Shown: positions 37,266 to 49,654 of the stretch, piece after piece
How positions within the stretch are numbered: the stretch's first letter is position 1
How the letters are laid out: each line of letters starts with the position of its first letter
Origin: Heliocidaris tuberculata
Lineage: Eukaryota; Echinodermata; Echinoidea; Camarodonta; Echinometridae
Direction of reading: 5' to 3'
NCBI GenBank assembly: GCA_025618425.1
Contig: CM046846.1
Span: 31,737,409 to 31,801,408 of the forward strand
DNA length: 64,000 bases
Notes under the pieces: generated by a model
Database searches by the model: none
The model's input: only the letters and a program-made list of their open reading frames with translations
What the model was told of the DNA's origin: nothing
Made by a program: the position numbers and the translations under genes

Positions 37266-37814
37266 CTAGCTTACATGAATGAAGAGCTGTAGTGGTAATC
37301 CGTAAGTCTGTTGAATGAAAAGAGAAAATAGAACAAATTAAAAACTATTAAGGTCGTAAACAATAAGAAAGGACTGCAATGTGCCAGATATGTATATATG
37401 CATGACTCAAACAGAGTGAATATTGCTTGATAAAAAGCTATTTTACCCACATTCATTAAAATTAAGTTCTTTTGTAAGCATGAAAATGGAAATGATGAAT
37501 CTTTATAAAAATTAAGTAAAATTGATATATTTGACTAAAAATTCTTTTTCAGGTGAGAGGGAAAGGAAATTACAATAGTTTTAAATAACTTGCTTCCTCT
37601 TCAAGTTGTGTACTACTGATATAGGCCTATTATATATTTTTTATATTGATATATTTTTTGAAAACTTTTTTTTTGTGGGGGGGGGGGGGGTAATTGCCAA
37701 ATTTAATTATGCACAGTAAAGGCCTACCTCTCCAAGCTTGAGCATGCAGGTCAGTATATCTGCTCTTTGTTCATTTCTCTGGATTGTGTATCTCAATATT
37801 CTTTCACCATCCAT
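37266..37814 (-). CDS. 42-codon small ORF in a spliced minus-strand transcript (coding status uncertain)
   Basis: The transcript model has four exons on the minus strand: about 39720-39658, 38440-38341, 37828-37728 and 37307 to about 37190. All junctions are GT-AG with good donors (GTGAGTA, GTAAGTT, GTAGGCC) and pyrimidine-containing acceptors. The longest frame reaching the end starts at 37814 (MDGERILRYTI...), uses 37814-37728 then 37307-37266, and stops at TAG. An in-frame TGA lies just upstream of the ATG. Other short frames (31, 25 and 22 codons) start earlier in the mRNA, so it may be non-coding. The predicted peptide is basic-acidic mixed, with no signal peptide or domain that I recognise. 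Confidence 0.4.
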
Positions 37815-39657
37815 TGTAAAGAATCATGCTGTGTAAAAAGAGGATAAATAAATAATTTTATAAGTGCAAGTATAAATGAAAGTAATTTAGAGGTACACAA
37901 TATATATTTCACAGAAATACTTGTACTCCACTAATTGTGACTTTTTTTTTTTAATCTTCTCAAACATCTAAATACATCTAATTCAGATCATAGATCAAAG
38001 CTCAAAAGAGACCGTTTTCACAGATTGTATTGTGAATAAATGTGAAGTGTAATCTTCTCTTTCTTTTCCATGCTTACACACAATGCTGGGCTTTGTTGGT
38101 AATGGTTTAAAATGTTTGCATTAAGGACAAGCTATTAAAAAATCAATGGCAACTAGTAAGGGCATCTGTAATATGCTTTTAACTAACACATTTAGGGACC
38201 CCTGGAAGCCCTAATTGCTTCTATAGTTCATTTCCTTGTTTCCTGTTAAATTACAATATTTATGATAATCATAAAATGATTCAAATTACACTTTACATGT
38301 ATAAGCATATAGATACTCAGGAAATGTTCTGTAAACTTACCTGTAATTTAGGAAGGCTAGATTTCTGCTTCATCATGTATGGTCAGTTTGCATTTGCGCA
38401 ATGTTTGAATAACATTTCTTGGGTTCCTTTCCATTTTGATCTGTTAAAAAAAAAATAATGAAAACAAGAGTTGTCATTTTTGGGGGGTCTTTCTTGTTAC
38501 AGTCATAGCTACATTGATAATAATTGTTTTTATCAGGCAAATAAATTCCAATCCATTATTTTTCAAAGGTCAAAATTCAATAATCATCAGCTATCTTATG
38601 TTTATTAAGGTGCATTCAAGCTACATAAGTTTCTTGGAAAGAAAAAGAAACAGCCTCAGCAACAAAACTTTCTAGTGACGTGTGTCTGAAATTTTGAACA
38701 GGGATCCCTAAACTGGCTTTAACAACCAGACTGAATTTTTGCCCAAAATACATTTGCCTCCACCCCCCCCCAAAAAAAATCATATTCTATCAGACTCCAG
38801 TTAATTTAAGTCAGTTTAATTGACCAAATGGCATGAATTGAACCAAATATAGTAGATCCAAGTCTTTTAAGAACGAAAAAAAGTCAGGCGTGAAAGTGAA
38901 GTTGAACAGAGTTCTTATTAAACATGGTTAGAGATCTAGATCTTCTTTGACTTGGCTCCCCAAGGCCAAGCACAGCTTTAGCCCTAGGCCTAGCCAAGTC
39001 TACATCTACTCAAGATAGACTATCCTTCAGACTTCGGTTTATGGAATAAAGTTTCAACAAATATTCAGAGTTCAAAACAGTAAACCTCGTGTAACATTAA
39101 TGATTTTATATCAGCACTAATTCATATCTTATCAAAATCATCGATATCGTAGAATCCCACCACACAGTCACAGATTCCAAATCTAACGTTAACCGTAGTC
39201 TCGTAGTTGGACTAACGAATACGCTTGTGTGCACCATACAGATGAACAACATGAGGAAATTAAGCTTATGGTTATGCAATACAGTCTATCACCATTTAGA
39301 GTTTAATAACGTTAGATCTGTTTAGATCTGCTTAGATCCAACTTGTTTGCATGTATTGAATTTTTGACGCTGTCGAAATAGCCACCGCGCCAGTGGCTGA
39401 AACTGACCCGTGACTGCCCGGGTAGCTGTCATGAGCCGCAGCGTGTGAGGACAGCGGTCTCCGTGTCAAACTACATCTCGACGATAAATTTCGAACTGTA
39501 ATTTCGAGAGAAAATTGTTTCAATCCTTTTTCAACACAACTCTTGTGAATCCTTTTGAAATATAGATAAATTATCGTAGATCACCTAGAATAGTACAAGT
39601 TATTTTTATTAATAAACTAAATGTACGAAATTTAATGATAATTTGACCTCTACTCAC

Positions 39658-39960
39658 CTTGTCCTTTTGAACTAACATCTCTCATTTCGTGCGGATGACG
39701 TCTGGCATATAATCTGCATAATTAATAGGTCTTGAATTGACGAAGTTGAGGTCAAGTAAATTTTGATCGATACTATCGAATTATGTACATATTCATGATC
39801 TAGCATCCAATCAAAGTTTCACAATAAACTGACACGCACAAGAAATATGAATAATGCAACGTATCGGGTGCTTATCGGGCTCTTCAAATGATCCGAAAGA
39901 GGCGGGGCCTAATTCCATTCGCGTAATGATTTCCGCGCGTGCTGCTTTCCGTCTAGTAAA
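39658..39960. promoter_or_regulatory. Possible divergent promoter between the minus-strand transcript and the 60-aa membrane protein gene
   Basis: The minus-strand first exon ends at 39658. A GC-box-like GAGGCGGGGCC (about 39900-39910) followed by CpG-containing sequence lies on the plus-strand side. The first exon of the plus-strand gene was not identified, so the divergent arrangement is inferred. Confidence 0.3.
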
Positions 39961-40582
39961 TCTATTATACGTCTATGGCGCTCCCTCTATGATCTATGTT
40001 CTGCATGATCCCTCTAGAAGGAAAAAGTTCAGTGGGACATGTACAGTGTACATGTAGATGTGTACACGCAAGTGCTTTATATGGTTAGACACATCTACCT
40101 TACATTTCTTTTATTTGTTTTTGTTTTTGTACTTTCACTGTAATTTAGTGTTTTTGAATGTCAAATTTTGACAATGCAGTTCATGGTAGCTGCTAGAAGA
40201 ATACTGCCAAGTGTTGTTATATTTATATATTTTGAAATACTTCTAAATGGCTTTTCATCTAAGGAGTTTCTGACAAACATGTAGTTTTGTCTTGTTAAGA
40301 CTGGTGGTAGCATGCAAATGACCAAAACACCTTCAATAAATGCTTCATTAAATTATTGTAAATTACATCTCCTTCAAAACAGTGTGAGTGACAGTGAATT
40401 GCACTTGTTTTCTAAAAGTCTTCAAATTTTATTGCAGATTTAAAATTGTTAACCTTTCATCTCAAAGAGAGATAGAAGAGTGAAATCACGACATCTTAAC
40501 CTTTTAGAGGTGAAATTAAAAAGGAATATCTTTCAACTGTGAAAAGGAAGTGAAAACTGCTTTTTTTTTTGAAGGATTAGTC

Positions 40583-40732
40583 CAGGGCCCCCGTTTCATA
40601 AAACTTGTTATCAATAACAAGTTACAATCATCGTTATAAGCTACTGCAATCCTTGAATCTGATTGGCTGAGAATGAATTGTCATAGAAATGAGGCAGTTG
40701 CTATTGATAACAAGTTTTATGAAACAGGGTCC
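40583..40732. mobile_element. Fold-back element with GGGCCCCCGTTTCATAAAAC ends
   Basis: GTTTCATAAAACTTGTTATC with inverse GATAACAAGTTTTATGAAAC. The centre has GTTATAAGCTACTGCAATCC and CTGATTGGCTGAGA, as in the elements at 1961 and 41244. Bordered by CCAG on both sides. Confidence 0.85.
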
Positions 40733-41243
40733 AGATGCTTGCTTTCTCAAGCTATGAAAAGCACTTCATCATTCTCGTCTCACTTCGTAAAATTTCATAT
40801 TAATGAAATTGAATTTCTGGCCCAAGGTGTCAAATTACAGGAATTAAAAATAGATGAGAGCAGATTAATGGAATGTCAAGTCTATCAAATGTTTCATTAA
40901 TCATTTATAAAGATATTTGATGTAAATTTTAGTGCTTGGTCTGTGAGATTTGTTATTAATCATATAGATAGACATTTTAATGCAACATCTGTATTTAGAA
41001 ATCCATTGTCCAGTGTACTGGTATTTCACTAGTTTACCTTAAGGATTGTATTGGTTTGATTAATGATGCCCATTTTGCTATTGTGGCAGTTTGGCAGATA
41101 CGAGGTCAAGAACCAAGTGCCTAAGTAGTTAGGAAGCACTTTGTGTAATTAAAAAGTTGTCAAGAGGATGTATGACACATGCTCTAGTGACGATATTGTT
41201 CCACATAAAGTTTTTACAGTAATTGAATTTCTGACTTAAATCC

Positions 41244-41387
41244 TGGACCCTTTTTCATAGAACTTGTCATCAGTGACAATTTGTAATAACTGTTATGAGC
41301 TACTGAAATCCTTGCATCTGATTGGCTGAGAGCAAATTTGTTGGTAAAAATCACTGACAAGACACTTGATGAAATGCTCCCCTGGAC
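41244..41387. mobile_element. Fold-back element related to 1961-2100
   Basis: The central GAGCTACTGAAATCCTTGC, CTGATTGGCTGAGAGCAAAT and GTAAAAATCACTGACAAGA match the 1961 element with few changes. The left arm has diverged to TTTTTCATAGAACTTGTCA. It ends about 150 bases before the 60-aa gene's first coding exon. Confidence 0.8.
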
Positions 41388-41556
41388 CCAATTCTATACG
41401 TAAACTTAACCCTAACCCCAGTCGCAACCCTGACAAGTTCCTAGCCCCGCACCTTTGACAAAATAAAGCCCAGAGAAGTTGTCACAAGAGCAAATGTTAG
41501 ATCACCTGTCAAGATATTTTGTTCCTTTTATCTTGTCTCCAGCTGGAGCTGCTCGC

Positions 41557-44112
41557 ATGAACCAGGCAAGGAACATGACCAACATCTCAACAGAGATGCC
41601 TAAAGGAAATCCTAACCTCTACTTGGCAGCAGGCCTTGTCGGCTTTGTGGTAGCTGCTGCACTGGTAAGGGAAAATTTCACAATGACTAAGGTAGCTTAG
41701 CGAAATGTAGTGGCGCCAAAAGATGCGTCCGGAACGCGAAATGCATATTGTTGAAAAATCCTGATTTTATTTAGAAACATATCATTAAACCATAGAGTGG
41801 GTTTGAATACCTCTACTACATTGATTAGGCTTAATATTACCAAAACTGTCATTACAACTTTTTGTCTCGCCCACCGGAGGTGAAGGCGAGACTAAGGGAT
41901 CCAAATGGCGTCCGTCCGTCGTCTGTCGTCTGTCGTCCATCGTCCGTCACAAATGTTAAAGTTTACCTGCAAGACTCTCTTAGGATGCATAACTTGGCAA
42001 CTGTTGCTGCAATGGCAACCAAACTTGGGTGATAGAAGCACTAGGGGTATCTTCATGTTATGGTGTTGTCGGAGGTCACATGATGACGTCAAATTTCATT
42101 TGAGGTCATATACATTTATTAAAGAGTACCTGCAAGACTCTCTTTTCATATGTTAAAGTTTACCTGCAAGACTCTCTTTTGACAAATAACTTCACATCAG
42201 TTGCTTGGATTACAACCTAACTTGGGTCATAGATGCATTGGGGCTACCTTCATGTTATGGTGCCGTCGAAGGTCACATGATAAGGTCAAAGGTCATTTGA
42301 GGTCATACGTTTAACTCGGCACATGTTGCTGTAATGGCAATCAAACTTGGGTGGTAGATGCACTTGGGGTACATTCATGTTATGGTGCCTTCAGAGGTCA
42401 CATGGTAAGGTCAAATGTCATTTCAGGTCATACGTTAAAGTTTACCTGCAAGACTCTTATGACAGATAACTTTGGAACCGTCACTCACTTTTAATCAAAC
42501 TTGGGTTGTAGATGCACTAAGGGGACCTGCATGTTATGGTGCCATCAGAGGTCACGTAATAAGGTCAAAGGTCATTTGAGGTCATATGTTAAAGTTTACC
42601 TGCAAGACTCTCTTATGACACAACTCTGCACATGTTGCTGCAATGGCAACCAAACTTAGGTGATAGGTGCACTTGGGGTACATTCATGTTATTTTCGCGA
42701 GTGGGCGAGACACAATATCGCTTATGCACTTGTTTATTCACTTCTAACACCAACAATTTTGCCGTTTGCTTTCCTGATGCGTCCTTTCGTGCCACCCAGT
42801 TTCGCAAAGCTACCTATAAGGAAAGCAAAATCTAATTGATAATGCAGCTAAAAAATTGAATTATCTTTCATCTTTGATTTGCTTGAAACCCAGAATCAGA
42901 AGGGGGAAAAAATTGTGTGTTTTGGCAATTCCAAGGTATTTGGTCATTTTGTGTCCCATATGCTATCAAGAATCATGGAATGATCAACATTTAATCTAAC
43001 AGGAAAACTATGATTGTTTGATAATGTTTGATCAAAGCTATAGTATGGCCAGCTATCAGCAGAGTTAAATTGTCAGGTATACTACAATCTTTGTTATGTA
43101 CAGTTAACCTTGCATAACTCAAAGTCACATAAGTCGAACTTTCCCTAAGTCGAATAAATTTTTTTGACCAAACCATGCAAAACATGTGTTATTTACATTT
43201 CCTAAGGCGAATTTTGCATTTAAGTCAAACTATTTTTTGTGGTCTCAGCAGATTCGACTTATGCAAAGTTAACTGTAGTTGGTAACATACAGGACAAATG
43301 CCATGGACTGCCCTTTGGTGAATCACAGCTATTCATGACCATTCAACAGATGAAAATTTGTTATCTGTTTAACCCCTTTTGTGCCACTAGGATTGCAAAC
43401 AAATATCATTACTGAACTTTCCAGAGTTAAATTTGGGATCTAAATACTTTGTTTCATTGATAGTTTTTGCTTTATATGTAGGGATCAACCTTTACAATGT
43501 ATGTACCTGTTTTTACTTTAAAAAAAACCCAAACAATAAATAGATATTTTTCATCCAAACATATTGTAGAACATTCATACTCTTGTGTAAGATTTGCCAC
43601 CCTTGTGATGAAAGGGGTTAAAATCACTTTTTCAGGTGTTCTATTACAGATGTCCAACAGAGTTGCCAATTTAAGAACTCCAAATTAGGATTTATTCATG
43701 CAAGCTCCTACCGAGAAGCCTTAGTAGGATTTGTACAGCAGACAGGGATGATTTAATGGAAGAGAATTTTTTTTCACAGAAGTGAGGGTTAATGCAGTCA
43801 AACATACTTCAGCAACCACCTGTATAGAATGACCACCTGACCTGTCTATGAAGACTACATATTTTGTTTCCTGTGAGCCTTGCTTCCCATTGAAATGTGT
43901 ATTAGATGAAACTGTACATAAAGACCTGACCACCTTCCTATAATGAGCATTATTGTTTCCCTTGAGCGGTCTTTTTGTACAGGTTTCACTGTACTTTATA
44001 GCATTGAGCCCTGTCAGTTGTTTATTTTATTAATCAGGTACAAGGCAATGGATTGATCACATGGGGAAGTGCACCTGACAAGAGTGCTGCGGCTGCTGCC
44101 CTCAAGAAGTAA
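41557..44112 (+). CDS. Small single-pass membrane protein, about 60 aa, unidentified
   Basis: Two coding exons: 41557-41664 (exon from 41543; acceptor CTTGTCTCCAG, donor CTG-GTAAGG) and 44038-44112 (acceptor TTAATCAG). The phase-0 join gives 60 aa: a polar N-terminus (MNQARNMTNISTEMPKGN), one hydrophobic segment at about residues 21-38 rich in Ala/Val/Gly, then QGNGLITWGSAPDK and an Ala-Lys tail ending ALKK. Codon use, splice sites and an AATAAA at 44518 support a real gene. Its size and one-helix, Lys-tailed layout resemble small mitochondrial inner-membrane accessory subunits, but I do not recognise the family and give no function. An upstream coding exon cannot be excluded, since the frame is open back to the acceptor. 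Confidence 0.65.
41864..42716. mobile_element. Element with GTCTCGCC inverted ends and internal tandem repeats carrying DR1 half-site pairs
   Basis: Starts TTTTGTCTCGCCCACCGG and ends GTGGGCGAGACA in inverse. Inside are four or five tandem units of about 140-150 bases containing GTTAAAGTTTACCTGCAAGA, CAAACTTGGGT, TTCATGTTATGGTGCC and GGTCATTTGAGGTCATA. Perfect AGGTCAAAGGTCA occurs at 42283-42295 and 42562-42574. It lies in the single coding intron of the 60-aa gene. Confidence 0.8.
43099..43277. mobile_element. MITE with TACAGTTAACCTTGCATAA ends
   Basis: Left TACAGTTAACCTTGCATAACTC and right (inverse) TACAGTTAACTTTGCATAAGTC. The interior has further CATAAGTCGAACTTTCC and AAGTCGAATAAA words. 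About 180 bases, intronic. Confidence 0.75.
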
Positions 44113-44517
44113 AACATGTGCAAGAAGTGGACTGTTCAGTTTTTCTCCCCATACTTAAAGGTAGGCATTCAATTTTAAAAAGTTTTTGGTTATCTTTAAG
44201 AAATTGACTTGAGGTCGATAGAATGTTTCCACTCATATGGGTGACATTTTGGTTTTTATAAGGGCTGATGTACAGTCTAATACAACAGGGGAGTTGAGAA
44301 TAACTTCTCCAGCATTAAAACTGGATAGCTATGCATGTTCTTAGAATCATCACAGTATATTTCATAACATGTACAGTTGAGAAGGAATTTACAACTCCTC
44401 CATATTTTATGCACCTGTGAACTGGTGTATACGTTGATGACAACGAAGAGCATTCATGTACCATTAAATTGTCATTAGCTTGCTGATAAATTGTGTACCT
44501 TTACTTCATTCTTACTT

Positions 44518-44523
44518 AATAAA
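44518..44523 (+). terminator. Polyadenylation signal candidate for the 60-aa gene
   Basis: AATAAA lies about 405 bases after the stop codon. No closer canonical signal was seen. A donor-like AAAGGTAGGC at about 44156-44165 could mean that part of the 3'UTR is spliced. Confidence 0.4.
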
Positions 44524-46171
44524 GTGAAATTCTGCAGGTACCTTACTCCCAGCAGTACATCATCGCACATTCGTCATGTGAGAAAAATATCATAAAAAAT
44601 GTTTCTGTTTCCAGGTTTCCATCGTAAGGCCATTTTAATTATGCCCCAGCAGTAATTGCCAGCTTTACTAGCCTACTGAAAAGAAAATAGGTCAGGTGTT
44701 ATACTACAAGTTGTTCATTAGGCTTTGACCTAGCCATAGCACCCTTGTATCAGGGTCTGTGCACTGATGAAAGTTGCAGCTGCAAAAATAATAAGTTGAA
44801 TATTAACAGCCATTCATCGTCTTCCCCATTTTTTTCTGTTCTAACTGCTCCTAATTTCACTTAATGTCACCTTACACCTCAATTAGTAATTTTTTATTGG
44901 ACTATTAGCTGATATTTATTACAATGATGGAAAAACAAAATACTGAAAAAAAAGAAGATTGGCATGAAGGTATATTCTATCAAGAGTTTTGCTGTCAGCT
45001 AATCTTGTTACTTCTCTCTAATAGTATACATGTACACAGCTTGGACTTAACTCTTTTTCAAGTTGTCACTCTGCCACATGTCTCTGTGTTGTCGTTGTAC
45101 AGCTAAAGGTCACTGAGGGAATTCACACATGGGGGGGGGGGGGGTAGGTATACCAGCTTCACCTGCTGGATATGCCTCTGATGTATTATGTTAAGTGAAT
45201 TAACGCTTGATTTCCTATTTGTTCTGTTCTTCTGTCAGACAGGAACCTAACCTGGATTGGAAACATTTGGATCTCCGTCTACAAACAAATACATGTACAA
45301 CGATGTGATATATTCTGGTTAATAATACATTCTCTCCCAGGTATTCAAAAAATAAAATATTGCAGGGTGACATACATGTACATGTTGGTCTGCCATTTTA
45401 CTAGCATACATGGTCATTATGATGCACAATGTTCTAGAATTATAAAGGTATTCAAGAAGTAACAAAATAATTATTGCAGGGTTAAGTGGGGCTCTGTTGA
45501 AATCCCATTATACAATTGTATATATATATAATGCACAGTTGACTACAATTGTGTAATTTGTTTAGAATATGCGAAAACTCTGTAGAATTCAGGTAATTAG
45601 AAGGTAACAAAAGGTAACAAATATTGCAGGGTGAAATAGGTCTCTGTTAGGTAGAATTTCTCGGAAAACAGTGTTACTATAATGTACAGTACACGTTCAA
45701 GAACAAGAACATTAGTTTTTTAATAAGTCTTTACTTCATGTTCTAAAGAGCTCAAATTGTTGTTTAACCAAGAAACTTACATGAAAGTAGGCATTAGCAA
45801 TAAGATGGAGAGTTATGTGTCACTTAACCAAGAACTCAAAGAAATATCAGCTATTTTATTCTATTCAATATTTCATATTATTATGACTGAATTTTAATCG
45901 ACCCTCAATTGCATCATGTACAGAAATTGTGATATATTGGAGAGAACTAATGAACTTGTAAATTGTAAAGATAACCATGTCACGCCATAGATAATTAACC
46001 TATTTATGAGGCACTGTGTGATCATGCAGTAAATAGAGCTTGTTTTAATTGGATATACTTGTGCACTACTGAGTTTTGTAATGGAATTAATTGAATAAAT
46101 TTTGCAAATATTTGCAGAATATTGAAATGCATTCTACATATATGCTTAGTATTAGTATTTCTGTCTCATCA
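44524..46171. other. Intergenic, with three diverged tandem units
   Basis: Around 45340, 45448 and 45598 an AAATATTGCAGGGTGA or AATTATTGCAGGGTTA core preceded by GGTAACAAA-like sequence recurs, the last two followed by TCTCTGTT(A/G). A poly-G run is at 45131-45144. No exon was supported. Confidence 0.45.
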
Positions 46172-48600
46172 GAGAGGGAGGGAGAGACAGAGAGAGATTG
46201 AAGAGGGAGGGAGAGACAGACAGACAGAGATTGAAGAGGGAGGGAGAGACAGAGAGAGATTGAAGAGGGAGGGAGAGAGAGACAGAGAGAGATTGAAGAG
46301 GGAGGGAGAGAGAGACAGAGAGAGATTGAAGAGGGAGGGAGAGACAGAGACAGAGAGAGATTGAAGAGGGAGGGAGAGACAGAGACAGAGAGATTGAAGA
46401 GGGAGGGAGAGACAGAGACAGAGATTGAAGAGGGAGGGAGAGACAGAGACAGAGATTGAAGAGGGAGGGAGAGAGAGACAGAGAGATTGAAGAGGGAGGG
46501 AGAGACAGAGAGAGAGAGATTGAAGAGGGAGGGAGAGACAGAGACAGAGAGAGATTGAAGAGGGAGGGAGAGACAGAGAGAGAGAGATTGAAGAGGGAGG
46601 GAGAGACAGACAGAGAGAGATTGAAGAGGGAGGGAGAGACAGAGACAGAGAGAGATTGAAGAGGGAGGGAGAGAGACAGAGAGATTGAAGAGGGAGGGAG
46701 AGACAGAGACAGAGAGATTGAAGAGGGAGGGAGAGACAGAGAGAGATTGAAGAGGGAGGGAGAGACAGAGAGAGAGAGATTGAAGAGGGAGGGAGAGACA
46801 GAGACAGAGAGAGATTGAAGAGGGAGGGAGAGACAGAGACAGAGAGAGATTGAAGAGGGAGGGAGAGAGAGACAGAGAGAGATTGAAGAGGGAGGGAGAG
46901 ACAGAGACAGAGAGAGATTGAAGAGGGAGGGAGAGACAGAGACAGAGAGAGATTGAAGAGGGAGGGAGAGACAGAGACAGAGAGAGATTGAAGAGGGAGG
47001 GAGAGACAGAGACAGAGATTGAAGAGGGAGGGAGAGACAGAGACAGAGATTGAAGAGGGAGGGAGAGAGAGTCAGACAGAGAGAGATTGAAGAGGGAGGG
47101 AGAGACAGACAGAGATTGAAGAGGGAGGGAGAGACAGACAGAGAGAGATTGAAGAGGGAGGGAGAGACAGAGACAGAGAGAGATTGAAGAGGGAGGGAGA
47201 GACAGAGACAGAGAGAGATTGAAGAGGGAGGGAGAGACAGAGACAGAGATTGAAGAGGGAGGGAGAGACAGAGACAGAGAGATTGAAGAGGGAGGGAGAG
47301 ACAGAGAGAGAGAGATTGAAGAGGGAGGGAGAGACAGAGAGAGAGAGATTGAAGAGGGAGGGAGAGACAGAGACAGAGAGAGATTGAAGAGGGAGGGAGA
47401 GAGAGACAGAGAGATTGAAGAGGGAGGGAGAGACAGAGACAGAGAGAGATTGAAGAGGGAGGGAGAGACAGAGACAGAGAGAGATTGAAGAGGGAGGGAG
47501 AGACAGAGACAGAGAGAGATTGAAGAGGGAGGGAGAGACAGAGACAGAGATTGAAGAGGGAGGGAGAGACAGAGACAGAGATTGAAGAGGGAGGGAGAGA
47601 CAGAGACAGAGAGAGATTGAAGAGGGAGGGAGAGACAGAGAGAGAGAGATTGAAGAGGGAGGGAGAGACAGAGACAGAGAGAGATTGAAGAGGGAGGGAG
47701 AGAGAGACAGATTGAAGAGGGAGGGAGAGAGAGAGAGAGATTGAAGAGGGAGGGAGAGACAGAGACAGAGATTGAAGAGGGAGGGAGAGACAGAGACAGA
47801 GATTGAAGAGGGAGGGAGAGACAGAGACAGAGATTGAAGAGGGAGGGAGAGACAGAGACAGAGATTGAAGAGGGAGGGAGAGACAGAGACAGAGATTGAA
47901 GAGGGAGGGAGAGAGAGACAGAGATAGAGATTGAAGAGGGAGGGCGAGACAGAGACAGAGAGAGATTGAAGAGGGAGGGAGAGACAGAGACAGAGAGAGA
48001 TTGAAGAGGGAGGGAGAGACAGAGAGAGAGATTGAAGAGGGAGGGAGAGACAGAGACAGAGATTGAAGAGGGAGGGAGAGACAGAGACAGAGATTGAAGA
48101 GGGAGGGAGAGACAGAGACAGAGAGAGATTGAAGAGGGAGGGAGAGACAGACAGAGAGAGATTGAAGAGGGAGGAAGAGACAGAGACAGAGAGAGATTTA
48201 AGAGGGAGGGAGAGAGAGACAGATTGAAGAGGGAGGGAGAGAGAGAGAGAGATTGAAGAGGGAGGGAGAGAGACAGAGAGAGATTGAAGAGGGAGGGAGA
48301 GAGAGAGACAGAGATTGAAGAGGGAGGGAGAGACAGAGACAGAGATTGAAGAGGGAGGGAGAGACAGAGACAGAGATTGAAGAGGGAGGGAGAGAGAGAG
48401 AGAGATTGAAGAGGGAGGGAGGGAGAGAAAGAGATAGAGATTGAAGAGGGAGGGCGAGACAGAGACAGAGAGAGATTGAAGAGGGAGGGAGAGAGAGAGA
48501 CAGACAGACAGACAGAGATTGGAGAGTTAGAGAGGGAGGGAGGGAGAGAGAGACAGAGATAGAGATTGAAGAGGGAGGGCGAGAGAGAGAGAGAGAGAGC
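46172..48600. repeat. 2.4 kb minisatellite, unit about 27-37 bp, purine-rich
   Basis: The core GATTGAAGAGGGAGGGAGAG is followed by a variable number of ACAGAG or AG dinucleotide-type blocks, so unit length changes copy to copy. A few units carry GGGCGAGAC or ATAGAG variants near 47925-48590. All reverse-strand frames stay open through the array, giving an 847-codon artefact rich in Ser/Leu/Pro. It is not a CRISPR array: the units abut without unique spacers. Confidence 0.96.
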
Positions 48601-49490
48601 GCTGTCAGCACTGGGCCTAATCACTACCATTGTTTGTTCTTGAATGAGAACCCAAGGTTATCCCGTGTGCCATGTTGGATGGATATTGCCCTCATCGCGT
48701 ATTGCCGTTGGGAATATAAAATTATTCACTTTTTCCTCTTTCTTTTACAAATTCGACAGTCGGAATTCCAGGCTGGGTGAATTTTCTCCCTAGGACAGTA
48801 ATACGAGAATAATTCACAGAGAATCTGAGGTACATGTATATAGACCAGTCAGTGTCTCACTCAAGTACTAGTATATGTGTTATTTTGTTATATCAAAGTA
48901 AGCAAACCTGGGCAAGCCTGACCTGGGAAAAAAAGCACATTCAACCTGGTATCCAGACCAGGTTGTTATATTTTTATTGCTCGCACTTTATACTGAACAT
49001 TGAAACTACAGCTCCTGAAAAAAAAAAAAAAAAAAAAAAGTCTCAGTCCATCCTTTTGATTTTTTTTTCTTTAGAGCACTCTTTCTCACTCACACTTTTC
49101 ATTATCCCGTCATTTTCTCAATCTCTGTTTCTTTATCTGCTCCACCATCACCCATCTCTCCCTCTCTCTCTCTCTCTCTCCCTCCCTCCCTCTGTCTCTC
49201 CCTCCCTCTCTCTTCATTCTCTGTCTCTGTCTGTCTCTCTCTACCTTCCTCTCCCCTTTTCCCTCCTTCCCTCCATCTCCCAGCCTTCCTATTTCTCTCT
49301 CTTCTCTCTGTCTCCTCTCTCTGTCTCTCTTTCTTTCTCTCTCTCCTCTCTCTCTCTCTCTCCTAAATCTTCCTCTCTTACTCTCATCCTCTCTCACCAG
49401 GTTTTACTCCATTTCTCTCGTATGTCCCCTTTCTCTCGCTGTATTTTCTTTTCTTCTCCCCCTCTTTATCTCTCTCTCTCTCACCCACAC

Positions 49491-49521
<31 letters not shown>

Positions 49522-49528
49522 ACACACA

Positions 49529-49567
<39 letters not shown>

Positions 49568-49654
49568 CACATTTCTGTCGTGGTTTTATTCAGTATCCAT
49601 AAAATATCAATCATCAATCGTCTTCGTTCTCTTTTACTTAGATTTAACTACCAA
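48601..49654. other. Intergenic pyrimidine-rich low complexity
   Basis: 49070-49570 is almost entirely C/T with a (CA)n run at about 49491-49530. The open frame across it is composition-driven. A poly-A run is at 49017-49039. Confidence 0.6.

Larger units (their letters stand above)
39961..41542 (+). other. Upstream/intron region of the 60-aa gene with two fold-back elements
   Basis: No coding exon could be defined here. An upstream (5'UTR) exon is expected, because the coding exon at 41543 is preceded by a good acceptor (TATCTTGTCTCCAG). Confidence 0.35.

Noticed and set aside
46172..48600. CRISPR-like regular array
   Set aside because: Units abut without unique spacers and are purine-rich tandem variants in a eukaryotic genome.
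46087..48630. 847-codon reverse-strand open frame
   Set aside because: Entirely minisatellite-encoded Ser/Leu/Pro repeats; open only because the repeat unit lacks stops in these frames.
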